Shown here piece after piece: positions 14,343 to 23,205 of a DNA stretch of 64,000 bases. The notes under the pieces were generated by a model that worked only from the letters and a program-made list of their open reading frames with translations, did not search any database and had not been told where the DNA came from. Position 1 is the first letter of the stretch. Every line of letters begins with the position of its first letter. The DNA comes from Ectothiorhodospiraceae bacterium BW-2 (lineage in GTDB: Bacteria > Pseudomonadota > Gammaproteobacteria > Thiohalomonadales > Thiohalomonadaceae): NCBI GenBank assembly GCA_008375315.1, contig CP032507.1:3558071-3622070 (forward strand), given 5' to 3'. Position numbers and translations under genes: made by a program.

Positions 14343-15599
14343 ATGTTTGAAACCACAGACGAGCTGTTAAAGCAAATCCGGTTAGGCGAGGATTCTTCTC
14401 TTGAGTTGAAGGACCTGAGATACAAGGGGAATCAAGTTAATGACCCGCACCGCAACAGCATGGCCGATGAGCTGGCTGCGATGGCGAATACAGCAAATGG
14501 AGTTTTTGTATTAGGGGTTGATGATAAGTCGAGAACGGTTGTCGGCATCCCTGAGGACAAACTGGACGTGGTTGAGACTTGGGTGCGCGGCATATGCAAC
14601 GACCTCATCACTCCTCAGCTTTTTTGCCGGATTCGAAAGATCCCAGTCGTTACCGAAGACGGTGTGGAACGGGTTATTGTCAGAGTCGACGTCCCCAAGA
14701 GTCTTTATGTCCATCAAAGCCCCAGCGGTTATTACCATAGGATCGGCAGTTCAAAACGACAGATGACACCCGATGTTTTAGCCAGACTTTTTCAACAACG
14801 AAGTCAGGCCAGGATCATCCGTTTTGATGAGCAGTCGGTCACTACTGCGCCCCGGGATTGTCTCGAAAAAGCTTTATGGGGAAAATTTAAAACGCCACTG
14901 TCTCCAGATAGTGATGATGAGTTTTTGATTAAACTCAAACTGCTAACACAGGACGATGATGGCAAGATATGTCCCAGCGTCAGCGGGATATTGATGGCTT
15001 GCAGACAACCCCAGGAATTTCTCACCAATGCATTCATTCAGGCTGTTGTATATCGGGGAACCGAGCGGAATGCAGCCTACCAGCTAGACGCGAGAGATAT
15101 TGTTGGGCCTTTGGATGTTCAAATCATAGAGGCCTACAAGTTCGTTGAAAAAAACATGAAGGTTTACGCGGTCAAGGAACCCGCAAGACGAGACATTCCA
15201 CAGTTCGCAATGCAAGCGGTATTTGAAGCATTGGTAAATGCTGTCGCCCATAGGGACTATTCAATTCAAGGCTCTAAGGTTCGATTACATATGTTCTCGG
15301 ATCGCCTCGAAATTTTTTCTCCCGGCGCGATTCCTAATACGATGACTATTGAGAGCCTTCCTCTTCGTCAGGCAGCTCGTAACGAACTGCTCACCAGTTT
15401 GCTCGCTCGCTGTCCTATGCCGTTTGCAGACTTCCCTGGTGACCGCAGGTTTCTTATGGACAAGCGGGGCGAAGGAGTGCCCATCATCCTCTCCGAAAGC
15501 GAAAAGATATCAGGACGGCTTCCGGAATATCGCTTGATTGATGACACCGAACTTTTATTGACCATATTTGCGACACAGCCGCCTCAGGGAGAAGTCTAA
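14343..15599 (+). CDS. AlbA_2 (Schlafen-like) protein with C-terminal ATP-binding domain
   Basis: A 418-residue protein. The N-terminal half is an AlbA_2 domain (LELKDLRYKG near 20-30, DELAAMANTANGVFVLGVDD about 40-60, split here for clarity, and a YYHRIGSSKRQM segment near 130), the fold shared with Schlafen nucleases and many putative transcriptional regulators. The C-terminal half has a GHKL-like ATP-binding segment (FEALVNAVAHRDYS near 295, FSDRLEIFSPG). Such proteins are annotated as RNA-binding/ATP-binding regulators. It starts 2 bp after the PHP-ATPase stop and overlaps the long helicase frame, so the two look like a co-transferred pair. Composition resembles the PHP-ATPase, not the BREX core. 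Nuclease activity cannot be read from the sequence. Confidence 0.75.
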   Translation: MFETTDELLKQIRLGEDSSLELKDLRYKGNQVNDPHRNSMADELAAMANTANGVFVLGVDDKSRTVVGIPEDKLDVVETWVRGICNDLITPQLFCRIRKIPVVTEDGVERVIVRVDVPKSLYVHQSPSGYYHRIGSSKRQMTPDVLARLFQQRSQARIIRFDEQSVTTAPRDCLEKALWGKFKTPLSPDSDDEFLIKLKLLTQDDDGKICPSVSGILMACRQPQEFLTNAFIQAVVYRGTERNAAYQLDARDIVGPLDVQIIEAYKFVEKNMKVYAVKEPARRDIPQFAMQAVFEALVNAVAHRDYSIQGSKVRLHMFSDRLEIFSPGAIPNTMTIESLPLRQAARNELLTSLLARCPMPFADFPGDRRFLMDKRGEGVPIILSESEKISGRLPEYRLIDDTELLLTIFATQPPQGEV

Positions 15600-15606
15600 T
15601 TTGACA

Positions 15607-18504
15607 ATGGAGTCACCATGGCAATACAGCACCGTTCATAACAGCGCCTGCAAGGTCATCGAAGAACAGACCTTGTGGGGGCAGACGGTGTGCCGTGTCT
15701 GGTTGCCGAACCAGGACGCGGTGGTGCGCGTGCCCCGCTCCGCCTTGCGGCCGCTGAGTGCCGACCTGCAGCCGGAGATCGAGGCCGGGCGCATTGCCTA
15801 TGTGGCCGCCGCAGCCAAGGTGGCCGAGGTGCTCGAAGGTTCCACCAGCGCCACCGAGGGCCATGTATTGCTGGCTCCCATGGAGTCCAACGTCATTCCG
15901 CTGCCGCACCAGATCCACGCCTTGTCTCGGGCCATCTCCGGTGACCGCGTGCGCTACCTGCTGGCCGACGAGGTGGGTCTCGGCAAGACAATCGAGGCCG
16001 GGCTGGTCATGCGCGAACTCAAGCTGCGCGGACTGGTGCGGCGGACATTGGTCGTCTCGCCGAAGGGAATCGCTACCCAGTGGGTGGCGGAAATGCAGAC
16101 CCACTTCAACGAGCAGTTCCAGCTCGTGCTGGGCGACGACATCGGCACATTGCAACGCCTGGCTCCAGGGGCGGATCACCGGAGCTCAGCCTGGTCGATG
16201 TTTGATCAGGTCATCGTCTCCCTGGATTCGGTCAAACCCATGGACAAGCGGCGCGGCTGGACCGCCGAGCGCGTCGCCGAATACAACCGCAGCCGGTTCG
16301 AGGATCTGATGACCGCCGGTTGGGATCTGGTGATCGTGGACGAAGCGCATCGGCTGGGCGGCAGTACCGACCAGGTCGCCCGCTACAAGCTCGGCAAGGG
16401 GCTAGCGGAAGCCGCGCCCTATGTGCTGCTCCTTTCGGCTACACCCCACCAGGGGAAGACCGATGCCTTCCATCGGCTGATGAACCTGCTGGATGACGAT
16501 GCCTTTCCGGATATGGACAGCGTCTCCCGCGACCGGGTGGCTCCGTATGTCATCCGTACCGAGAAGCGCAAGGCCATTGATGCCGACGGCAAGCCGCTCT
16601 TCAAGCCCCGGCGGACGCAGATGGCCCCGGTGGCCTGGGAGAGCCGTCACCAACTGCAGCAGCTTCTCTACGAGGCGGTGACCGACTATGTGCGCGAGGG
16701 CTACAACCAGGCCCTGCGCGAGAAGAAGCGCCACATCGGCTTTCTGATGATCCTGATGCAGCGCCTGGTGGTTTCCAGCACCCGGGCGATCCGCACCACG
16801 CTGGAGCGTCGGCTTGCGGCACTCAAGGATGGTGAGCAACAAGCCAGCCTGCGCCTGGCGGTACTGGAAAACGGCGCGGAGGGATCGGAAAGCCCAGACG
16901 ATGAAATGGCAGAGCTCTACGACATGGACGGCCAGGAGCTGCTCGATGAGCTGCTGAAATCACACGTGTCGGCTCTGCAGAGCGAAGGCAGTCATGTGGA
17001 GACCCTGCTCGATGCGGCGGTTCGCTGCGAACAGGCTGGACCGGACGCCAAGGCCGAGGCGTTGATCGAGTGGATCTACGAGCTGCAGGCCGAGGAAAAC
17101 GAGCCGGACCTGAAGGTGTTGATCTTCACCGAGTTCGTACCCACCCAACAGATGCTGAAGGAGTTTCTGGAAGCCCGGGGCATCTCGGTCGTCACCCTGA
17201 ACGGCTCCATGGATATGGAGGAACGCAAGCAGGCCCAGGATGCCTTCCGCAAATCGCACCGCGTGCTGGTTTCCACCGACGCGGGCGGTGAAGGTCTGAA
17301 CCTGCAGTTCGCCCATGTCATCATCAACTACGACATCCCCTGGAACCCGATGCGACTGGAACAGCGCATCGGTCGTGTGGACCGTATCGGTCAGCCCAAA
17401 ACCGTACAGGCGATCAATTTCGTTTTTGAAGATTCGGTCGAGTTCCGCGTGCGCGAAGTGCTGGAGCAGAAACTCTCGGTGATCTTCGAAGAGTTCGGCA
17501 TCGACAAGACCGGTGACGTGCTCGACTCCGCCCAGGCCGGTGAGTTGTTCGAGGATGTGTTCGCCTCGGCCATCCTTAATCCTGACGGTATCGAGACCTC
17601 CGTCGAGCACACGGTAGCCAGGATTCGGGATGAGATTCAGCAGGTGCGCGAGTCCTCCGCCATCTATGGCATCTCCGAAGAGCCGGATGTGCAAACCGCT
17701 GAGCGTCTGCGCTCGCATCCACTGCCCCACTGGGTGGAACGGATGACGGTCGGTTACCTCAATTCCCATGGCGGTATGGCCAGTCGCAAGCGCTCTTGGT
17801 GGGATCTGAATTGGCCGGACGGTCAGGAACACCGCAAAGCCGTATTCAATGCCCGGGAAGCGGACCGTCTGACCGACGCGACCCTGCTCAATCTTGAAAA
17901 CAGCCGTGTCCGTGGGCTGGCCCTGAACCTGCCGCAGATCGCGGCTGGCCAGCCATTGCCTTGCGTAAGCGTGAGCGGTCTGCCAGCCAGCATCTCCGGT
18001 CTCTGGGGACTCTTTGAGATCCGCCTTCAGGCCGGAATGCACCAGAAGACACAGCGCCTCCGCATCCCCATGGTGCGGCGTGGCTATGTCAGTGTGTTCG
18101 TGAGCGAGGAAGGCAAACTGTTTCTGCCCACGGCCCGGCATATCTGGGATGCGCTGCAGACAGCGGAAGCCCAGGTGCAGACCACCCTCGGCCAGGATGA
18201 ATCCATTACCGCCCATGAGAGCTTGCAGATTGCTGCCGAACAGGCCGGACAGGAGCTGTTCGACGCCCTGCAGCAGGCGCACCTCGCCTCTGTGGCTCGT
18301 GAGGAGGAACGTGGAGTCGTCTCTTTTGTCTCGCGCCGCAAGGCCATCGAACGGGTTGGACTGCCGGAGGTACGGCAATTCAGACTGTCCCGTTGCGATG
18401 CGGACGAAGCCGAGTGGCGGCATGAACTGCAATCGGCAAGGCAGATCGTGCCGGAAATCAGGCCGCTGCTGATGCTGCGGATCATCAAGGGAGGCGCTCA
18501 ATGA
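15607..18504 (+). CDS. brxHII: SNF2-family helicase (BREX-3 BrxHII-like)
   Basis: A 965-residue SF2/SNF2 helicase: Walker A ADEVGLGKTIEAG at about 120, VVSPKGIATQW, DEAH box VDEAHR at about 244, motif III LLLSATPHQGK, then the C-terminal RecA lobe with VLIFTEFVPTQQM, STDAGGEGLNLQ and motif VI QRIGRVDRIGQ at about 586. The HepA/DrmD-like layout matches the helicase of type 3 BREX. The ATG at 15607 is chosen; a TTG at 15601 with GGGAGAAG 5 bp upstream is an equal alternative, and a longer frame from 15568 would overlap the AlbA_2 gene. The stop overlaps the pglZ start as ATGA. GC is high again. Likely translocates on DNA in the exclusion complex. Confidence 0.82.
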   Translation: MESPWQYSTVHNSACKVIEEQTLWGQTVCRVWLPNQDAVVRVPRSALRPLSADLQPEIEAGRIAYVAAAAKVAEVLEGSTSATEGHVLLAPMESNVIPLPHQIHALSRAISGDRVRYLLADEVGLGKTIEAGLVMRELKLRGLVRRTLVVSPKGIATQWVAEMQTHFNEQFQLVLGDDIGTLQRLAPGADHRSSAWSMFDQVIVSLDSVKPMDKRRGWTAERVAEYNRSRFEDLMTAGWDLVIVDEAHRLGGSTDQVARYKLGKGLAEAAPYVLLLSATPHQGKTDAFHRLMNLLDDDAFPDMDSVSRDRVAPYVIRTEKRKAIDADGKPLFKPRRTQMAPVAWESRHQLQQLLYEAVTDYVREGYNQALREKKRHIGFLMILMQRLVVSSTRAIRTTLERRLAALKDGEQQASLRLAVLENGAEGSESPDDEMAELYDMDGQELLDELLKSHVSALQSEGSHVETLLDAAVRCEQAGPDAKAEALIEWIYELQAEENEPDLKVLIFTEFVPTQQMLKEFLEARGISVVTLNGSMDMEERKQAQDAFRKSHRVLVSTDAGGEGLNLQFAHVIINYDIPWNPMRLEQRIGRVDRIGQPKTVQAINFVFEDSVEFRVREVLEQKLSVIFEEFGIDKTGDVLDSAQAGELFEDVFASAILNPDGIETSVEHTVARIRDEIQQVRESSAIYGISEEPDVQTAERLRSHPLPHWVERMTVGYLNSHGGMASRKRSWWDLNWPDGQEHRKAVFNAREADRLTDATLLNLENSRVRGLALNLPQIAAGQPLPCVSVSGLPASISGLWGLFEIRLQAGMHQKTQRLRIPMVRRGYVSVFVSEEGKLFLPTARHIWDALQTAEAQVQTTLGQDESITAHESLQIAAEQAGQELFDALQQAHLASVAREEERGVVSFVSRRKAIERVGLPEVRQFRLSRCDADEAEWRHELQSARQIVPEIRPLLMLRIIKGGAQ

Positions 18505-20495
18505 GTAGTTGGCGAGACGCCATCCTGAACGACTTTGTACCCAACGTCAGCAAACTGACCCTGGTCGCAGACCCGGATTGCCTGCTTACCGAGGAAAAGC
18601 TGGCCTTGGAACTTCGCGGGCGCGGCTTCGACCTGATCGAGTTCAGTGACCCAGTCGAATTCAGATACGCCTATGAGTCTAAGTACCGTTCGATCTGGGA
18701 CCGGGGTGAACACACCGATCTGGTGGTGGTCCTTCGCTTGCAGGATGCGGAGCTGGAATCGTTGCCTTACGACCTGCTCCAGGCGGGCCGCAAACTTTCG
18801 TTCAATCTGGGGGATCTGTTCCCAACGCTCAGCTATCCGGTCATCGAGAAGCTCGACCGAAGCCTGCTGGACGCACTTTTTGAGGCTCAACGCAAGTCGC
18901 CGCCGGATCGCATGGGCGATAACGCCACCAAGGATTTCATCCTTCGCCATGTGTTCGGCATCGCCGCTGAGCTGATTGCCAGCGAGGTGGAACTGCTTCG
19001 CGCCTTGCTGCGCCTGCACTATGGGAAGCTACAGATTCCACTGATGCTGGCCGAGCGGCTTATCCAGGTTCTCAAGGGGCATGATGGCTTCAAGGCCTGG
19101 CCGCTCTCTGAAATTGTTCCGGACGATGAAGCCTTCTTCGCCTTTTTGCAGGAACGCTGGCCGCTCTTTCTTTCCAGGCTTGGCAGCGCCAATCAGGTAC
19201 GGGAGGATTCGTCGGAATACGGCCTCAAGTATCCCGGCCCCGACCATTTGCCGTTCGACCACCAGGACATCAAGGTTTATATCGACAACCTGTTCCTGGA
19301 GGGGAAACTCACACCCGTCGAGGTCACAGATGTTGAAGTGGATGCCAGATCTTGGGTTCGAAGCGGTATCGCCACATCCGGCTTGGATGATGACGAGCTG
19401 CGGATCTCCCGCCTCTTTGGCCTTGTCGAGAAGGAGCTGCCCACTGCGGAAGCGCGTTACTCGGACTGGACCACCTTTGCATTGAAATGGGCCGAAGTGT
19501 CTTCCCTGGTTCATTGCGGCAACAGCTCCGAGCATCAGACCCGGCTCAGGGAAATCGGCGATGCATTAAACACGACCTTTGCCGGTTGGCTGGCCGACCA
19601 CTATGCCAGCTTAATCAACCTGCCGCCGACCCATCCGGCTATGCTCCACCACGTGCCGCGCCGCCTGGCCAGGGATATCGAGGATTCCCGCAATAGCCGT
19701 GCCGCGCTGATCGTGGTTGATGGTCTGGCCCTGGATCAGTGGGTGACCATCCGCCAGCTTCTGCAAAAGCAGGATGCCAATCTGGTCATGCGCGAATCCG
19801 CGACCTTCGCCTGGATTCCGACGCTTACCTCAGTATCGAGACAATCGATCTTCTCGGGCAAGCCGCCGCTCTATTTCCCGTCATCCATCAACTCGACCAA
19901 TAGCGAAGAAAAACTTTGGAAGCAATTTTGGGAGGGGCATGGCCTGTCCCGCTTGGATGTCGCCTACCAGCGCGGCCTAGGCGACGGCAATGCATCCAGC
20001 GTTCTCGACTCCGTAATTCATCCCGGCAAGACAAAGGTGGTGGGGCTGGTCGTGGACAAGGTCGACAAGATCATGCACGGCATGCAACTTGGCTCGGCCG
20101 GAATGCACAACCAGATCAAGCAGTGGTGCCATGCCGGATTTCTTTCCGCGCTGGTCGGCCAACTGCTGAATTACGGCTATGAGGTCTGGTTGACGGCCGA
20201 TCACGGCAACATTCAATGCGAGGGCAAAGGCCGTCCATCTGAGGGTGTAATTGCCGAAACTCGCGGCGAGCGGGTTCGTGTCTATCCCACGCCGGAACTC
20301 CGCGCTCAGGTGGCTGGGGCCTTCCCGTTTGCCCACGAGTGGCAGCCGGTCGGATTGCCAGCAGATTATTTTCCCCTGGTGGCGGGTGGCCGCGACGCAT
20401 TCGTGAACCCGGGAGATGCCATCGTAGGTCACGGCGGTGTAGCCATCGAAGAAGTCATCGTGCCCCTTGTGAAGTTTGAAAGGAGAACACGGTGA
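18501..20495 (+). CDS. pglZ: BREX alkaline-phosphatase-superfamily protein PglZ
   Basis: A 664-residue protein with the PglZ domain in its C-terminal half: metal-site motif IVVDGLALDQW at about 403-413, ESATFAWIPTLTSVSRQSIFSG, split by the expected spacing, LTADHGN at about 564, and the terminal GHGGVAIEEVIVPL. PglZ is the signature gene of all BREX types and belongs to the alkaline-phosphatase superfamily; its substrate is still debated. The N-terminal ~380 residues are helical and unassigned. It overlaps the helicase by 4 bp upstream and the brxA-like gene downstream. Length fits the shorter type 3 PglZ proteins. High confidence in family. Confidence 0.88.
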   Translation: MSSWRDAILNDFVPNVSKLTLVADPDCLLTEEKLALELRGRGFDLIEFSDPVEFRYAYESKYRSIWDRGEHTDLVVVLRLQDAELESLPYDLLQAGRKLSFNLGDLFPTLSYPVIEKLDRSLLDALFEAQRKSPPDRMGDNATKDFILRHVFGIAAELIASEVELLRALLRLHYGKLQIPLMLAERLIQVLKGHDGFKAWPLSEIVPDDEAFFAFLQERWPLFLSRLGSANQVREDSSEYGLKYPGPDHLPFDHQDIKVYIDNLFLEGKLTPVEVTDVEVDARSWVRSGIATSGLDDDELRISRLFGLVEKELPTAEARYSDWTTFALKWAEVSSLVHCGNSSEHQTRLREIGDALNTTFAGWLADHYASLINLPPTHPAMLHHVPRRLARDIEDSRNSRAALIVVDGLALDQWVTIRQLLQKQDANLVMRESATFAWIPTLTSVSRQSIFSGKPPLYFPSSINSTNSEEKLWKQFWEGHGLSRLDVAYQRGLGDGNASSVLDSVIHPGKTKVVGLVVDKVDKIMHGMQLGSAGMHNQIKQWCHAGFLSALVGQLLNYGYEVWLTADHGNIQCEGKGRPSEGVIAETRGERVRVYPTPELRAQVAGAFPFAHEWQPVGLPADYFPLVAGGRDAFVNPGDAIVGHGGVAIEEVIVPLVKFERRTR

Positions 20496-21247
20496 TGGGT
20501 AAACGACATGAAGCCATCGGCATCAAGCAGGCGATCCGTTTCGAGTGGATGCAGAAAGCAGCCAATCTGCTGCTGGCGGGGCTCGACGCCAAAACCATCC
20601 GTCAAGAGCTGCATGAATTTCTCGCGGACAAAAAAGGCAACGGCTCAGAGGGCGAGCGAAGCGATCAGACCCGGACCTTTGTCGTCAACAACCTGATGAA
20701 GATCTGGGTCTCTCCTGACCCCGAGCTGATGCCATTCCGGGATGCCTCGCTGGCGTTTCTGCGGAAAAACCCGTCCATGGCCCTGGCGGTCCACTGGGGG
20801 ATGATCTCGGCGGTCTATCCGTTCTGGTTCAATGTGGCCCGGCAAACCGGCCGTCTGCTGGCCTTGCAGGATCAGGTGACCCAGACGCAGATCATCAACC
20901 GCCTCAAGGAACACTATGGCGACCGGCAGACTGTGAGCCGCTACGCGAGATTTGTCATCCGTTCCTTTGTCGCCTGGGGAGCCCTGAAGGATTCTGAGGC
21001 CAAAGGCTGCTATGAGAAAGCCGCGCAGGTAGAGATTGCCGAGCCAAACCTGGCCATCCTGATGTTCGAATCCGCACTCCTGGCCACCCCGGAGGCCAAG
21101 GGCACATTGGGGCTGCTACTGAACAACCCGGCATTCTTCCCATTCCAGCTCCCCGTGATGACCGGTGACTTTGTATCCCAGCGTAGCGACCGGATCGACG
21201 TGGTTCGCTATGGGCTGGACGATGAGCTGTTGAAGTTGAAAGCATAG
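20495..21247 (+). CDS. brxA: BrxA-like (DUF1819-type) BREX protein
   Basis: A 250-residue soluble, helix-rich protein that closes the operon. It starts at ATG 20495 (GTG at 20492 is also in frame); AGGAG lies about 9 bp upstream and the first bases overlap the pglZ stop. Its position after pglZ is where type 3 BREX loci carry brxA. The sequence has the family's general look: an N-terminal basic helix, a charged linker (about 48-60) and a conserved-looking central YPFWFNVARQTGRLL region. BrxA proteins fold as winged HTH modules that bind DNA. I identify it mainly by position, size and general similarity, so the assignment is less certain than for the other core genes. Confidence 0.6.
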   Translation: MGKRHEAIGIKQAIRFEWMQKAANLLLAGLDAKTIRQELHEFLADKKGNGSEGERSDQTRTFVVNNLMKIWVSPDPELMPFRDASLAFLRKNPSMALAVHWGMISAVYPFWFNVARQTGRLLALQDQVTQTQIINRLKEHYGDRQTVSRYARFVIRSFVAWGALKDSEAKGCYEKAAQVEIAEPNLAILMFESALLATPEAKGTLGLLLNNPAFFPFQLPVMTGDFVSQRSDRIDVVRYGLDDELLKLKA

Positions 21248-21755
21248 CGACACATGTTATGAAAAATTCCGGGACTACTACAGCTACGGCGTTTATGTGG
21301 CGAAAAATGTGTGAGCCGTGACGCCACCGGAGGGGGATTGCTTGCCCGAGATGCTCAATTCGACTCCCATTTTGGGAGCCGAACCGGCGTCCGAAAAACG
21401 GATTCGAAGTTGTTGTGGCTCGGCGTCAAGTATCCGGTTTTACTGCAAACCCGTCACCCTCGTCCGGTGCCGGGAAATCAGGGGAGAAAATCGTTTCTCT
21501 GGTCGGGTTGTTGGGAAGTGATTGTGCGAGATGACTTCGGCGTTTTTATCAAGGAGTTTTCGGAGAAGCAGAGAAAACGCAGGTCCGACAGTGACCTCGA
21601 AAGGGAAGCGGGGTTGAAACGGTACTTCCCGACCCCGGAGAATGCCCCTTCCAGTAAACGGCCCGAAACCCTTTGATACTAGGGGCTTTCCGTCAACCGA
21701 AAAATCGGAGCCGTGGTTGTAAATTTTTTCCGCTTTTAGGTTCGAGGCAGGCAGG
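21248..21755. other. Unassigned region after the BREX operon
   Basis: No gene I can support. Frames here (for example 21311-21676) lack recognisable domains and a convincing start. There is a short stem CTCCC/GGGAG at 21364-21378 without a T run, so it is a weak terminator candidate. High GC with no coding pattern suggests transfer debris at the island end. Confidence 0.4.
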
Positions 21756-21983
21756 ATGAAGCGAGAACTCCAAGGCAGATATGTGACCATATCGACGGTG
21801 GGTGAGAAGGCCCAAGCATTCGTGCCTGCGCCGCTGCCGCCTCGTCCGCCCATTAACTGGACGCCGGAGCTGCGCAGCAAATTCGACCAGGCGCTGCTGG
21901 CACTCGGGAGATTGTTTGACAGCAGCAGCGCGAAATTCCATAAAACCAGCAATCTGAAAATGCGCACAGCCTCATCCCCCTAA
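21756..21983 (+). pseudogene. N-terminal fragment of a Fic-family protein
   Basis: The first ~53 codons read MKRELQGRYVTISTVGEKAQ followed by AFVPAPLPPRPP and FDQALLALGRL, which is the characteristic start of Fic/DOC AMP-transferase-type proteins whose normal length is about 350-380 residues. After LGRL the expected continuation (a TLLP...LF segment) is missing and the frame runs into an unrelated 22-residue tail and stop. The catalytic HPFxxGNGR motif is absent, so the gene is a broken remnant. GAGGCAGGCAGG just upstream would serve as its ribosome site. It marks the right end of the foreign DNA. Confidence 0.7.
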
Positions 21984-22025
21984 TCTGGGATATCAACTCC
22001 CCGGATCAGGGTTAAGAGCAGCCCC

Positions 22026-22180
22026 TTACTCCTGAATAGGCTCCTTCATCCGATAGCTTTTTCCCTCAATCACAATCGTCGTTGCGTTGGATTTTATCTT
22101 CGTTAACGCGACCCCAAGTTTTGCTTATTTCCGCCAAAAGCTGCTTAAACTGACTGGAACAATGGCCATCGACAGGGTTT
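22026..22180 (-). pseudogene. Decayed coding fragment, possibly from a transposon helper protein
   Basis: On the minus strand one frame reads a segment containing QFKQLLAEISKTWG and, after a one-base shift, another reads NATTIVIEGKSYRMKEPIQE before a stop at 22026. The second piece resembles C-termini of IS-associated ATP-binding (IstB-like) proteins, but I cannot confirm this. The frameshift and lack of a start indicate decay. It lies at the junction with native DNA. Confidence 0.35.
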
Positions 22181-22187
22181 GACAGGC

Positions 22188-22862
22188 TCACCCAGTGAGC
22201 CGCTGCCGCAACCAAGCTGCCATATCTTGTAGCTCTTCAGTTGAGACACTATGGGCCATCGGATAGCTATACCAGTCAATAGCATACCCTCGCTCACTCA
22301 AGAGCTGATAGCTGTCGCGCCCCACCTGAGCCGGAATCACCGGATCGTACTCACCGTGAGCCATCAAGAGAGGCAGCGGATCACTCGCCATCGCCGCAGC
22401 GGTAAACTGCTGCTGCAGCGGCAGATAGGTCGATAGCGCCACCACTCCACCCAAGCGCCTGCCGTAATGGAGCGCCGTATGGAGCACCACCGCCCCCCCC
22501 TGCGAAAAACCGGCTAGGATAATCCGCTCAGGCGCAATCCCCTGCTCAATTTGGGTTTCAATCCAAGCCGTTAGCGCCTCTGCGGAGGCGACAATCCCCT
22601 CCCTATCCTGCTGCGCGGTCAGATCAAAATCGTAGATATCGTACCATGCCGGCATCACCATCCCGCCATTGACAGTGACCGGCCGCGCTGGCGCGTGAGG
22701 AAAGATAAACCGTACCGCGAGATCTTCCAGCCCCAACTGCGGCACGATCGGTTCAAAATCGTGGCCATCGGCCCCCAAACCGTGGAGCCAAATGATAGTT
22801 GCCGTGGCCGTCACCGCTGGCTCAACCACGATTGCAGGAAGTAGCGCCCCCCCGCTCACCAC
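22188..22862 (-). CDS. Alpha/beta-hydrolase, phospholipase/carboxylesterase family
   Basis: A 224-residue cytoplasmic serine esterase. Catalytic serine in the nucleophile elbow GFSQGG (about residues 118-123), aspartate in HGEYDPVIP (about 171-179) and histidine in YPMAHSVS near the C-terminus; the oxyanion strand is IIWLHGLGADGHDF near the start. This is the bacterial carboxylesterase 2/acyl-protein thioesterase-like group, which hydrolyses short-chain esters; the natural substrate is unknown. The start overlaps the stop of cyaY by 7 bp, so the two are probably cotranscribed. It is the first native gene to the right of the BREX island. Confidence 0.88.
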   Translation of the reverse strand: MVSGGALLPAIVVEPAVTATATIIWLHGLGADGHDFEPIVPQLGLEDLAVRFIFPHAPARPVTVNGGMVMPAWYDIYDFDLTAQQDREGIVASAEALTAWIETQIEQGIAPERIILAGFSQGGAVVLHTALHYGRRLGGVVALSTYLPLQQQFTAAAMASDPLPLLMAHGEYDPVIPAQVGRDSYQLLSERGYAIDWYSYPMAHSVSTEELQDMAAWLRQRLTG

Positions 22863-23179
22863 GATAACTCCACCGCTTCACCCGCCTGTTCAGAGGCGCA
22901 GCGATTTAGCAGCAGCCGTAGCGGCTCGGCACCACTATCACAGAGCCACTGCTGTAGCTCAGCCTCAAAATCGAAGTGGTAGCCGCCCGAGCGAGCCGCA
23001 AGCCACAACTGCCGGGTCGGTAGCTGTCGGTTAATAATGATCTGCGAGCCGTTATCAAAAGTGAGGGTTAATATCCCGCTACTATTCTCATAGTCGATAT
23101 CGATCTCACACTCATCTAACGCCTCTTCTATCTGCAGCAGCGTCGCATCGATCTGCTGATTAAATTCACTCTCTGTCAT
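22856..23179 (-). CDS. cyaY: Frataxin-like iron-binding protein CyaY
   Basis: A 107-residue bacterial frataxin that modulates iron-sulfur cluster assembly by interacting with IscS/IscU. The N-terminal acidic helix has the conserved run of Glu/Asp (QIEEALDECEIDIDYE) used for iron and IscS contact, followed by strands LTLTFDNGSQIIINRQLP and QLWLAARSGGYHFDF, the usual CyaY core with the conserved Trp. Length matches the family (about 105-110). It lies upstream of and overlaps the esterase gene; the SPOR-domain gene precedes it by 26 bp on the same strand. Identification is secure. Confidence 0.95.
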   Translation of the reverse strand: MTESEFNQQIDATLLQIEEALDECEIDIDYENSSGILTLTFDNGSQIIINRQLPTRQLWLAARSGGYHFDFEAELQQWLCDSGAEPLRLLLNRCASEQAGEAVELSW

Positions 23180-23205
23180 CTGTTAATTGCTCTTCCAATG
23201 TCGGA

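Noticed and set aside
16960..18501. 513-codon minus-strand open frame
   Set aside because: Antisense to the SNF2 helicase; caused by high third-position GC.
15607..20495. DISARM system
   Set aside because: The methyltransferase-helicase mix resembles DISARM, but BrxF, BrxC and PglZ identify BREX type 3; no DrmA/DrmB pair is seen.
21311..21676. 121-codon open frame after the BREX operon
   Set aside because: No domain and a poor start; kept only as an unassigned region.
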